A stretch of DNA of 47,134 nucleotides, taken from the NCBI GenBank assembly GCA_964645755.1, contig CAZYBT010000011.1:1-47134 (forward strand), given 5' to 3'. Of this stretch, positions 35,533 through 43,894 are shown piece by piece. The position numbers and the translations under genes were made by a program. Under the pieces are notes generated by a model that saw only the letters and a program-made list of their open reading frames with translations, was not told where the DNA came from and ran no database searches. Source of the DNA: VMCP01 sp964645755 (GTDB lineage: Bacteria; Bacteroidota; Bacteroidia; NS11-12g; UBA955). Each line of letters starts with the position of its first letter. The first letter of the stretch is position 1.

Positions 35533-36000
35533 TTATATTTCCGACAAACAAGTTCTGATTGCCTCCAAATTTGGCATTTCACCGGCATTTTCTAAAACTT
35601 CAGCGTAACGAACCAAGCCATATTTATCGATGACGAAAGCCCCTCTTTTTGAAACACCTTTTGTACCAAATGCGAACTGCTCGTATATGCAATCATATGC
35701 AGTTGAAACCTCTTTGTTAAAGTCAGACAGCATCGGAAATGGGTAGTTCATTTCATTGCGCCATTTGTCTAAAGTGAAAACTGAATCCACAGAAATCGCC
35801 AATATTTCGGCATTTAAATTTTGGTAGGCGTGATAGTTATCTCTCACGTCGCAGAGTTCAGCAGTGCACACGCTTGTAAATGCAAACGGGAAAAATAAAA
35901 TAACAACATTTTTTCCTTTTAATTCTGAAAGGGTAACATTTTGTTTGTCCGTATTCACTAACGTGAAATCTGGAGCAATTTGATTGATTTGTACTGGCAT
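35533..36000 (-). CDS. Peroxiredoxin (AhpE/BCP-like)
   Basis: The 155-residue protein reduces peroxides with the peroxidatic Cys in FPFAFTSVCTAELCDVRD (near residues 38-55, Cys46). IDKYGLVRYAEVLENAGEMP near 122 is a normal C-terminal part. Other Cys are in the same loop and near the C-terminus (TCLSEI), so the resolving residue is unclear. The frame is open for 51 codons upstream, into lptD, but the ATG at 36000 gives the family N-terminus (MPVQINQIAPDFTL), and a -7 element lies just before it. No signal peptide, so cytosolic. The GldK-like gene follows after 4 bases. Confidence 0.9.
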   Translation of the reverse strand: MPVQINQIAPDFTLVNTDKQNVTLSELKGKNVVILFFPFAFTSVCTAELCDVRDNYHAYQNLNAEILAISVDSVFTLDKWRNEMNYPFPMLSDFNKEVSTAYDCIYEQFAFGTKGVSKRGAFVIDKYGLVRYAEVLENAGEMPNLEAIRTCLSEI

Positions 36001-36010
36001 GTGTAAATAA

Positions 36011-36018
36011 CAAATATA
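36011..36018 (-). promoter_or_regulatory. Bacteroidota -7 element TATATTTG before the peroxiredoxin
   Basis: On the minus strand TATATTTG (36018-36011) matches TAnnTTTG and ends 10 bases before the ATG at 36000. It lies in the 35-base gap after lptD and supports this start over any farther upstream. Confidence 0.5.
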
Positions 36019-36035
36019 ATCAAAAAAAGTTAGAT

Positions 36036-38624
36036 TTAAAAGAGGGTAGGGTTGTTGTAAAACTCCCTTTTGTTGAGCCTCATTTCTTGCAATAGTCTGC
36101 TTTTGGGTCTCAAAGTAAACAACCATTGTTTCATGTAACCGTCTGGTATCCAATTGAATTCAATTTGCCAACAATGTAAGTCGCGAATCACTGAAAATGA
36201 GGAACCTTCGACCCGGCTGTTCGCAAAATTGTATCCACTTTGATATGCAATTTTCCAATCTGGTGTTAAGTTAACATCTCCAGAAATTCTAACAGTGTTG
36301 GAACTCACTTTTCGAAGTGGATTTAACTCTTCCGCGTTGTATCTCCACATATAGGTAAAGTTGATTGTCCATGGTATATTGAAATCGTAATAGTTGTTCG
36401 GTCTGTTTTGAATGTCTTTCATTTCATTTTCCTCATCACTCTCAACTTTTGTTGACTTTTTAGTCGGTGTTTTTTTCTTAAACATATCCGCTGAAAACTT
36501 TGAGTTAATGTTTACATCGATGTTTCGTAAACGACCTATGTTTTGAGATTTCAGGAATTCAAATTCGTCAATTAACCGTCCTTTTTGATTGATTTGGTAA
36601 GGACTAAAACTGGCATTGCTGTTGATTCTCATTTGTTTGAAAATCACCGTATTAAATCCAGCGCGAATATCGCTCCATTTAAAGCTATCTGCAGTTAGAT
36701 TATAGTTTGTGTTGAAACTCAACNNNNNNNNNNTATTGAATTTTTCAGTTTTTTCTTTGCCGTTGCTGTCTAACGACGATACTTTTTTCCCTTGCAAGTT
36801 GTTGCTTAATCCAAAATTGATATAACCACCTTTATTTTGGTACAAAGTTCCAATCGGACTTTTTTCAAATACGTTATACTGGATTTCTTTTCCGGTACTA
36901 TCTGTATATGATTTCAACCAGCCATTTTCTTTGCCATTGATTTCAGGTACATATGAAAAACCAACTGATGGATTCATGGTATGACGTATTGCCCTTAGCT
37001 TTCCTAATTTAATGTTGCCAAAAGTACCATAAATATTGGTGTTGGTGTTTGCAGAAAAACTATAATTGTATTGTCGGAAAAATCCTTGTGAGTCTGTAGT
37101 TTCAACTTTTTTTGTGCTTGAATTGTACGATTTTGTCAAAGCCGAAAAATGCCAATTTTCATTGTAATTAATACTTGGCGATATATTGACAATGCCTTGG
37201 ATCAATTTAATATTGGTACTGATTGGAATACTATGCTTGATTCCAGACAACATAGAATTAAAGGCTTGGGCATAATTTTCACTGAATATAATTGAATCTT
37301 TTGTTTTTATGTTGTTGAGCATCGTACCATTATAGCTCAAACGTATTTGCTCATACCAGGTTTTGTTAGTTCCGTTCTTTGTAGCAAATGGCGTTATACT
37401 CGATGCCGATAAGTTTAAAGTTGGCAATTCTAAATTGAAGTCTTTGGTACTTGTATTTTGAGTATGACGAGCTGAAACCGTCATATTGAGTTTGTTGTTT
37501 AAAAACATTCTACCGTAATTAATACTGGAGGTAAACTGATTGTTGGTTAAACTATTTAAATCTCTTGAGTTCCTTCTGTTGAATCCGCCTGTCACAATGT
37601 AAATGTTTCCGTTGAATGTGATTCCCGGATATAGTTTTGGATCTATACCAAATTGTGAACGGATACTGAAATCCGTGTTCTTAAAATAGTCAGGACTACT
37701 TTCTTCAGCTCCATTGCCAAATTTACTCAATTGTAAAGCCAATGTCCCTCTAAATTTATATCTTTTATAATACTGGGTTTGTAATCCTAAGCGAAAATCA
37801 CCGTTGAAATATGCATCCGATGTAATTTGAATGTCAGAGTATTTTCCCAATCCCATGTAATAACCAAAATTTTGAAGGTAATAACTGCTATTGGCGCTGT
37901 TAAATCCTAAACTAGGAAATAAAATCCCGTTTCTTTGTCCTTTTTTTAAGGGTGCCAACCCAAATGGTAATGCTAGGGGAGTAGGAATACCCGCAAATAC
38001 CAAATTTGCTGGCCCAAATAACGCTTTGTTATTCGGTAAAACTTTCAACTTCGATGCGCTCAAATAGAAATGTGGATGTGGATCACTGCAAGTGGTAATT
38101 TTACCTTGAATTCCAGTAAATGTACCGTCATTTTGTTTTAAAACTGTTCCCAGGTGAATAAAAGCTTCATCTTGTGCCAACATCAATCCATATACCTTGC
38201 CTTTTTTTGTTTGACTGTTATATTTCATTGAATCCGCAGTGTATTTGTCGCCGTTGTCTTCTAAAACTGGCTTAAATGCATATTTTTTGTTTGAATCTAA
38301 ACCGCCTTTGGCAAATAGAATTTTAGTTGTTAAATCTACCTCTACATAATAGGCTTTCAGATGCGTTTGATCCATATTAATTTCCGACCTATTATATAGG
38401 TGTACTTTTTTAGTGTCAAATTCTAAGTAAAGTGAATCCTGCGCTTTGAAAGCTACAATTGACTGCAGCGATTTCTTTTTTGAGGGACTTATGGTGGCGC
38501 TGTCTTTTTTATTAGACAAGCTATCGACAATCGGCTTGCTTTGAGCGTTTATTTTTGTAGCCCATGAAAATATGCAGCCTATCCACACAAAGGTTGCGAT
38601 ATGTTTTGTTGCAATAATTTTCAT
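36036..38624 (-). CDS. lptD: LPS-assembly outer-membrane protein LptD, with an assembly gap
   Basis: LptD inserts lipopolysaccharide into the outer leaflet. This 862-residue protein (counting the gap) has a signal peptide (hydrophobic about 8-22, ending KINAQ), an OstA/LptD-type jellyroll (about 60-210, with ADSMKYNSQTKKGKVYGL) and a large beta-barrel to the C-terminus (ending NKREFYNNPTLF). PTPLALPFGLAPLKKGQRNG, near 227-246, with its paired Pro, resembles the plug-barrel junction of the family in this phylum. Ten N at 36724-36733 break the sequence but the frame is the same on both sides. The start at 38624 is chosen because it gives a signal peptide; the frame is open to 38696, which would overlap the divergent amidase gene. 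Confidence 0.88.
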   Translation of the reverse strand: MKIIATKHIATFVWIGCIFSWATKINAQSKPIVDSLSNKKDSATISPSKKKSLQSIVAFKAQDSLYLEFDTKKVHLYNRSEINMDQTHLKAYYVEVDLTTKILFAKGGLDSNKKYAFKPVLEDNGDKYTADSMKYNSQTKKGKVYGLMLAQDEAFIHLGTVLKQNDGTFTGIQGKITTCSDPHPHFYLSASKLKVLPNNKALFGPANLVFAGIPTPLALPFGLAPLKKGQRNGILFPSLGFNSANSSYYLQNFGYYMGLGKYSDIQITSDAYFNGDFRLGLQTQYYKRYKFRGTLALQLSKFGNGAEESSPDYFKNTDFSIRSQFGIDPKLYPGITFNGNIYIVTGGFNRRNSRDLNSLTNNQFTSSINYGRMFLNNKLNMTVSARHTQNTSTKDFNLELPTLNLSASSITPFATKNGTNKTWYEQIRLSYNGTMLNNIKTKDSIIFSENYAQAFNSMLSGIKHSIPISTNIKLIQGIVNISPSINYNENWHFSALTKSYNSSTKKVETTDSQGFFRQYNYSFSANTNTNIYGTFGNIKLGKLRAIRHTMNPSVGFSYVPEINGKENGWLKSYTDSTGKEIQYNVFEKSPIGTLYQNKGGYINFGLSNNLQGKKVSSLDSNGKEKTEKFNXXXXLSFNTNYNLTADSFKWSDIRAGFNTVIFKQMRINSNASFSPYQINQKGRLIDEFEFLKSQNIGRLRNIDVNINSKFSADMFKKKTPTKKSTKVESDEENEMKDIQNRPNNYYDFNIPWTINFTYMWRYNAEELNPLRKVSSNTVRISGDVNLTPDWKIAYQSGYNFANSRVEGSSFSVIRDLHCWQIEFNWIPDGYMKQWLFTLRPKSRLLQEMRLNKREFYNNPTLF
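36724..36733. other. Assembly gap (10 N) inside lptD
   Basis: Ten N in a row in the barrel part of lptD. The reading frame is continuous across the gap if its true length is 3k+1. Confidence 0.95.
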
Positions 38625-38648
38625 TTCGGACTTAAAGGTGCGAAATTC

Positions 38649-38663
38649 GGCAAAATATTTGCC
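38649..38663. repeat. Palindrome in the lptD/amidase divergent promoter region
   Basis: GGCAAA and TTTGCC surround ATA, a perfect 15-base dyad in the 50-base gap between the divergent starts (38624 and 38675). On the minus strand it contains TATTTTGC, a -7-like element for lptD. It may be an operator or simply overlapping promoters. Confidence 0.4.
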
Positions 38664-38674
38664 ATTACAACTAT

Positions 38675-39541
38675 ATGAAAACAATGAATCTGTCAAAATC
38701 TAGATTTTTTTCGAGGGACAAGCGTTTGGAAAGGATAAAAAAATCACTTTCTATTGTCATGTTTTCTTTGTGTGTTCTGTTTTTGATGCCTTCCATGGAC
38801 AACCAGGAAATTGTGCGTAAAAAAATTGACAAATTGGGTGTGATTGTGATTGATCCAGGACATGGAGGAATAGATCCTGGTTGCAATGGTGCTGGAGAAA
38901 TTTGGGAAAAGGAAGTTACATTGGCAATTGGTTTGAAGTTGGGAAGGATTTTAAATGACAGTTTGCCGCAAATTAAAGTTTTGTACACTCGAAAGAACGA
39001 TAAAACGCTCAAACTTTGGGAGCGTCCAAATTTTGCGAATAAAAATAATGCCGATTTATTTATTTCTATTCATTGTAATGCCAACGACAATTCCAAAGCG
39101 AGTGGTTCTGAAACATATTTCATGGGATTGCATAAAACGCAGGGTAATTTAGATGTGGCGAAAAGAGAGAATTCTGCCATCACTTTTGAAAGTGATTACA
39201 AAGACAATTCACGGTATGGTGGATTTGATCCGAGTTCACCTGAGGGACATATCATTTTTTCTTTGGTTCAGAATGCATTTATGAAGCAGAGCTTCAGATT
39301 TTCGGCTTTGGTGGAAGAGGAAACGAGTAAAAAAAGCAAAATACATACAAAAGGAGTGAACCAAGCCGGATTTTTAGTTTTGTGGAAAACGGCCATGCCA
39401 TCAGTGTTGATTGAAACAGGATTTCTGACTAACGGAGCTGACAGATCTTATTTGAAAACAGATGAGGGACAGGAAGTGATTGCCCAGGGTATATATCGAG
39501 CCATTAGATCTTACAAAAAACAATTGGAAAAAACTAAATAA
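38675..39541 (+). CDS. N-acetylmuramoyl-L-alanine amidase (Amidase_3)
   Basis: The 288-residue zinc enzyme cleaves the bond between muramic acid and the peptide of peptidoglycan. After a basic N-terminus and one hydrophobic segment (about 26-42), the catalytic domain runs to the end: VIDPGHGGIDPGCNGAG near 60 (first His), EKEVTLAIGLKLGRIL with the second metal Glu, LFISIHCNAND near 129 (second His), and SVLIETGFLTNGADR near 249 with the catalytic Glu. It acts in the periplasm, at the wall. The gene is divergent from lptD, and in relatives an amidase of this kind is commonly followed directly by an MCE/MlaD gene; here a large adhesin gene comes between. Confidence 0.92.
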   Translation: MKTMNLSKSRFFSRDKRLERIKKSLSIVMFSLCVLFLMPSMDNQEIVRKKIDKLGVIVIDPGHGGIDPGCNGAGEIWEKEVTLAIGLKLGRILNDSLPQIKVLYTRKNDKTLKLWERPNFANKNNADLFISIHCNANDNSKASGSETYFMGLHKTQGNLDVAKRENSAITFESDYKDNSRYGGFDPSSPEGHIIFSLVQNAFMKQSFRFSALVEEETSKKSKIHTKGVNQAGFLVLWKTAMPSVLIETGFLTNGADRSYLKTDEGQEVIAQGIYRAIRSYKKQLEKTK

Positions 39542-39753
39542 TTTTTTAGTCGCATGTTTCGTTGATTTTGGCATCATTGGCGGTTTTGATCAGTCATAGA
39601 AATGTCATAACTTTTATAGTCAGACATTCAAATGATTGAAAAACAATTGCATGGAGAAATTATTTCATTTTTTTTCAAAAATTAATTGCAATTTTTTGCA
39701 ACCTTTTCTGCATATTGCGTCCTAAGAATAAAACTAACATCTAAAAAATATCT
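39542..39753. other. 212-base AT-rich gap before the adhesin gene
   Basis: No open frame of note. Near the downstream end TTGCAA is followed, about 22 bases later, by CATATTGC, a loose -33/-7 pair, about 35 bases before the ATG at 39754. I see no terminator hairpin after the amidase. Confidence 0.4.
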
Positions 39754-42700
39754 ATGAAATCAACAATTACTAAACTCAAACACATGTTGTATTTCGGTGC
39801 GATGGCGTGGGGATTTTTCTCGACGAATCAAGCTGAGGCACAAGCGTGTGGAGCCGGATCCCAACATGCTTATGGATGCGGAGGATTGTACGGTTACTGC
39901 GGCGACATTGACGCGGTGACGGTAAAAAGCAAAGCGGGGGTTTTGGCCTCCTACAGTGGTTTAACGTGCACAGGTGGCGGTGGAAATACCTTTAAGGGTG
40001 TATTGAACGCTGGTTCTCCTTTCGATTTAACTGCTGGTGAGGAAATTACCATTGAATTAACTGGTACTGCATGGTCTGGTTACACCACTAAACCGGGTGT
40101 ATGGATTGATGCTAACCGCGATAATTCTTTATCAGGTGCTGAGTGTTTGATTGATCCAGGAACAACAAATATTTCTGGTTTTCAATCGTTCACGGTAAAA
40201 CTACCTTGTTTCAACGCTACTGGAAAATCTTGGTTGCGTTTCAGAGGTACAATGAGTGCATACACTATGAGTAAAACTCAAGGTTGCGGTTCTTTCAGTG
40301 GTTATGGTAACGATTTTGACTTAGAAGTTAATTTAAAGGTAGGAACTGCTCCAGTTGCTAACTTTATTGTTCCAACAGGACCAAATTGGCAAGGAACAGC
40401 AGTGAACTTCATTGCTACAAGCCCTAACCCTGGTGCTTCTTATAAGTGGACATTCTCCAATGCGAGCCAAGCAATCAACAGCAATTCTACAAAAGGTATT
40501 GCTAAATGGGCTTCTGCTGGTAAATACGATGTGAAAATGTTGGTAGACTATTGTGGAACTGCTGATTCAATCACTAAACAAGTAACAATTACTGCTCCTA
40601 CAGCTGTGCCTGTAGCCGACTTTATTGCTGAGTCAAATGAAGTTGAGTTAGGTTTCAACACTAAAGTGTTTGATTTGAGTACAAATGGTCCAACATCTTG
40701 GAATTGGGAATTGATTACTCCAACAGGTGTGAACAATACTCCTTACAGTGGACAAAACCCTACAATGGATTTTGTTGAAACTGGATGGCATGAAGTATGC
40801 TTAGAGGCTACCAATGCTGTGGGTACTTCAAACAAAGTTTGTAAAAAAAGATACATCGAGTGTCTTCCTACTCTTGATAACTACTTAGGACCTCAACATG
40901 AAACAACCACCAAATATGGTCGTTTGTTTGACCATGCTGGTCCAACTGCTAACTACTCTAACGGTCGTAAAACATCATTTGACTATTTCCAAATATTGCC
41001 ATGTGGTGCGAAAGAAATTCGCATTAAGTTTACACAATTAAAATTAGCTGATAACGGCGACATCATGAGAATTTATGATGGTGACCAAGCTGATCCTAAT
41101 TATGAAGTAACTCCAAAAATTGGTATTACAAACGCAAACCAATCTTACTATGATACAGCTACAATTGTATTGAAAAGAGGTGCTGCTTACATTACATTTG
41201 AATCAAATGGTTCTGGTAACGATGCTGGATTCATTTTGAACTGGGATTCTGATCTTGAGCCTGCTGTAGCTCCAAAAGCAAAGTGGACAACCCAATACAA
41301 TCCAATTGGTACAGGTGTAGAAGCGGTATTTACCAATGCTTCTTCAGGTGCAAAAGGTGTTCCTACTTACCAATGGTATGTTGATGGTAGCTTATATTCA
41401 ATTGGAGAAGATTTCTCTAACAAATTTACAACCGACGGTAACTATGAAGTTTGTTTGATTGCAACTACTTGTACTGGTGTTGATACTTTCTGCAACTATT
41501 TTGAAGCAAAAACTCCATCTGCTGCTGGTAATGTGAACTACACTGCGAGCAACTTACGTCCAGTAATTGGTGAAGTTGTAACAATTGCAACTGAAACTGA
41601 TTACGCTGACAATTTTGAGTGGAGCATTTTCCCAACTTCATTTACATTTGAAAATGGTACTTCAAAATCTAGCCGTAACCCACAAATCAAATTTAGCAAA
41701 GGTGGTCCTTATACTTTCACTTTGAGCGCATGGAACTCTTATGGTACCAAAGCAGCTACTGAGAAAAAAGTAATCAAAAACAAATATGTAATCGTATTAG
41801 ACTATTGCATTCCTTTGGTGAACATGGTTTCTACTGACGTAGCAACGAATAATGTGAAAGTAACAGACAAAAATGGTAAAATCTTGATCGATAACATGAG
41901 CGGTAATACAACTGATGCTTATTCAGATTATACTGATGTTCGTACGATGCAAATGACCTATGGTGCATCTTATGATTTGACTATCGAAAGAAAAACAAAC
42001 TCTAACACCGTAAATTACAAAGCATGGATTGACTGGAACATTGACGGTGATTTCGATGATGCAAATGAAGAAGTATTGAGCTCTGGTTCTATTACTGGTT
42101 TATCTGCAACTGCTAAAATTACTGTACCTGCATTAGCAAATAGCTTTGAAGGTAAAACACGCATGCGTGTAGGTGTATCTTATGGTTCATTCTCTAACAC
42201 TCCTTGTGGTGTAAACCAAGTTGGTGAGTTCGAAGATTATTCTATCCAATTGGCTAATGATAATTTACCACCAGTGATTACTTTGGTAGGTAGTGATACA
42301 GTGCGTGTTGAGCGTGGTGCTAACATTAACTCTTGCTACTCTGAAGTTGCTTCTAAAACATATTCTGCTTATGATCCTACTGAAGGTGATATGACTTCTA
42401 AAGTTGAAATTATCTCAGATTTGGATTGCAGAACTTCTGGTGTTTACTCAATCACTTTCAATTTGAAAGATGCATCTGGAAATGCTGCTCCTTCAAAAAC
42501 TAGAACTGTAATCGTTGTATTAGACAAATCTGGTCCAGTATTAACCTTACAAGGTAACGATACAATCAATCTTGAGCAATGTGGTACTTACACTGAAGCT
42601 GGCGCTGTTGCAATCGACGCAGTTGATGGCGACTTGACTTCAGCGATTAAAGTTGTAGGTTCTGTTGATCCAAGCAAAGTTGGTGATTATACAATTACTT

Positions 42701-43803
42701 ACACCGTAAAAGATGCACAAGCTAACGTTTCATCTAAATCTCGTTTGGTTCGCGTTCGTGATACTCAAAAACCAGGTATCTTCCGTTTAGGTAAGAGAAT
42801 TACTGATGGTATGACTATCGACGTACAAATCAATAGCGTATTTGTTGATGATATTTATGCAAACGACCCTTGTAACGGAAATATCTTCCTAGCGAAGAAC
42901 CCAGGTTACTTCGGTGTTGTTAACAATCAAATTCGTAATACTTACCCTATCATCTACAATGCTGTTGACCCTTCTGGTAACAAAGCAACTGAAGATGGTT
43001 TCACAATCAACTACCGTGTAGATGATTACATCGCTCCTTACATTGAGTTGAACACTGGTGACACTGTTTACCATGATGTAAACTCTACTTACGCTTCTAG
43101 AAGTGTATCAGTTTCTGATAACTACTATCCTGTAAGCAAAATTAGTGTAGTAAGAACTGGTAAAGTTGACCCGTACACTTTGGGTACATATGTAGAAACT
43201 TATGTAGCTACTGACGAAAGCGGTAACTCTACAACTAAAAAACGTTTTGTTAAAGTTGTTGACCGTTCAGCTCCACAAATGACAGCTCCTCCAATGAGTG
43301 TTTGTGTTGGTACTCCTTTCTGGGCAATGTCTGGTTTGATTATCAAAGACAACTACTACTCTCCAACTGAATTGATGCCTTTGGTTAAAGTAATGAATCA
43401 CAACATCAATATTTGGGAAGCTGGCGTTTACTTCATTAACTACTCTTTGGTAGATCCAAGTGGTAATGAAGCAAGCATTGTTACACGTTCAGTTTATGTT
43501 CAATACCCACCAAACTGCCAAAACACTTACTCAGGTGTGAATAGCTTGGCTCTTGACAAAGCAATTACTGTTTATCCTAACCCTGCAAGTGGTAAAGTTA
43601 ACGTAAGCTATGCTTTGAATAATACGCAACCAATGTCAATTGAAATAACAAATTCAATTGGTGCTCTTGTAGCTTCAAGAATCGTTGATGGTGGTTCAGG
43701 TGTAACTGAATTCAATTTGTCTGATATCGTATCTGGAGTTTACTTCGTTCGTATGACAAATAACGGTGAAACAACTGTTAAGAAATTGGTTATCAAAGAC
43801 TAA
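39754..43803 (+). CDS. Large multidomain surface adhesin with type A T9SS sorting domain
   Basis: A 1349-residue secreted protein. Order: signal peptide (ending AEAQA, about 30); GEVED-like module (about 45-195, with DANRDNSLSGAE); PKD-like folds (about 200-365); a CUB-like domain (about 370-505, with LADNGDIMRIYDGDQ and FESNGSGNDAGFILNW); two more PKD-like folds (about 510-680); a GEVED domain (about 690-830, with AWIDWNIDGDFDDANEE and GEFEDYSIQL); five Ig-like DUF5011-type repeats (start near 839, 923, 1002, 1089, 1169; LTLQGNDTINLEQCGTYTEA is typical); and a type A sorting domain from about 1264 (ITVYPNPASGKVNVSY, SGVYFVRM, KKLVIKD). It should be exported by T9SS and attached to the surface. 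Codon use looks strongly biased, and a strong terminator follows. Ligand unknown. Confidence 0.9.
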   Translation: MKSTITKLKHMLYFGAMAWGFFSTNQAEAQACGAGSQHAYGCGGLYGYCGDIDAVTVKSKAGVLASYSGLTCTGGGGNTFKGVLNAGSPFDLTAGEEITIELTGTAWSGYTTKPGVWIDANRDNSLSGAECLIDPGTTNISGFQSFTVKLPCFNATGKSWLRFRGTMSAYTMSKTQGCGSFSGYGNDFDLEVNLKVGTAPVANFIVPTGPNWQGTAVNFIATSPNPGASYKWTFSNASQAINSNSTKGIAKWASAGKYDVKMLVDYCGTADSITKQVTITAPTAVPVADFIAESNEVELGFNTKVFDLSTNGPTSWNWELITPTGVNNTPYSGQNPTMDFVETGWHEVCLEATNAVGTSNKVCKKRYIECLPTLDNYLGPQHETTTKYGRLFDHAGPTANYSNGRKTSFDYFQILPCGAKEIRIKFTQLKLADNGDIMRIYDGDQADPNYEVTPKIGITNANQSYYDTATIVLKRGAAYITFESNGSGNDAGFILNWDSDLEPAVAPKAKWTTQYNPIGTGVEAVFTNASSGAKGVPTYQWYVDGSLYSIGEDFSNKFTTDGNYEVCLIATTCTGVDTFCNYFEAKTPSAAGNVNYTASNLRPVIGEVVTIATETDYADNFEWSIFPTSFTFENGTSKSSRNPQIKFSKGGPYTFTLSAWNSYGTKAATEKKVIKNKYVIVLDYCIPLVNMVSTDVATNNVKVTDKNGKILIDNMSGNTTDAYSDYTDVRTMQMTYGASYDLTIERKTNSNTVNYKAWIDWNIDGDFDDANEEVLSSGSITGLSATAKITVPALANSFEGKTRMRVGVSYGSFSNTPCGVNQVGEFEDYSIQLANDNLPPVITLVGSDTVRVERGANINSCYSEVASKTYSAYDPTEGDMTSKVEIISDLDCRTSGVYSITFNLKDASGNAAPSKTRTVIVVLDKSGPVLTLQGNDTINLEQCGTYTEAGAVAIDAVDGDLTSAIKVVGSVDPSKVGDYTITYTVKDAQANVSSKSRLVRVRDTQKPGIFRLGKRITDGMTIDVQINSVFVDDIYANDPCNGNIFLAKNPGYFGVVNNQIRNTYPIIYNAVDPSGNKATEDGFTINYRVDDYIAPYIELNTGDTVYHDVNSTYASRSVSVSDNYYPVSKISVVRTGKVDPYTLGTYVETYVATDESGNSTTKKRFVKVVDRSAPQMTAPPMSVCVGTPFWAMSGLIIKDNYYSPTELMPLVKVMNHNINIWEAGVYFINYSLVDPSGNEASIVTRSVYVQYPPNCQNTYSGVNSLALDKAITVYPNPASGKVNVSYALNNTQPMSIEITNSIGALVASRIVDGGSGVTEFNLSDIVSGVYFVRMTNNGETTVKKLVIKD

Positions 43804-43826
43804 TTTTTAGATATTAATTTTAGAGG

Positions 43827-43857
43827 AAAGGCCCTGCGAAAGCAGGGCCTTTTTTTT
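43827..43857 (+). terminator. Rho-independent terminator after the adhesin gene
   Basis: AAAGGCCCTGC (43827-43837) pairs perfectly with GCAGGGCCTTT (43842-43852) around a GAAA tetraloop, followed by T to 43857. A GC-rich 11-bp stem with a GNRA loop is a strong terminator. Confidence 0.9.
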
Positions 43858-43881
43858 ATTCAACTATTCCCAAAAATAGAT

Positions 43882-43889
43882 TAAATTTG
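43882..43889 (+). promoter_or_regulatory. Bacteroidota -7 promoter element TAAATTTG
   Basis: TAAATTTG fits TAnnTTTG and ends 5 bases before the mlaD-like ATG at 43895. Since a strong terminator lies just upstream, this is the likely promoter of that gene. Confidence 0.55.
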
Positions 43890-43894
43890 AAGTC

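Noticed and set aside
35533..36153. Long form of the peroxiredoxin starting inside lptD
   Set aside because: The first 51 codons have no likeness to peroxiredoxins and overlap lptD; the ATG at 36000 has a -7 element just before it.
38624..38696. Upstream extension of lptD to 38696
   Set aside because: It would overlap the amidase gene and put 24 residues before a good signal peptide; 38624 is the better start.
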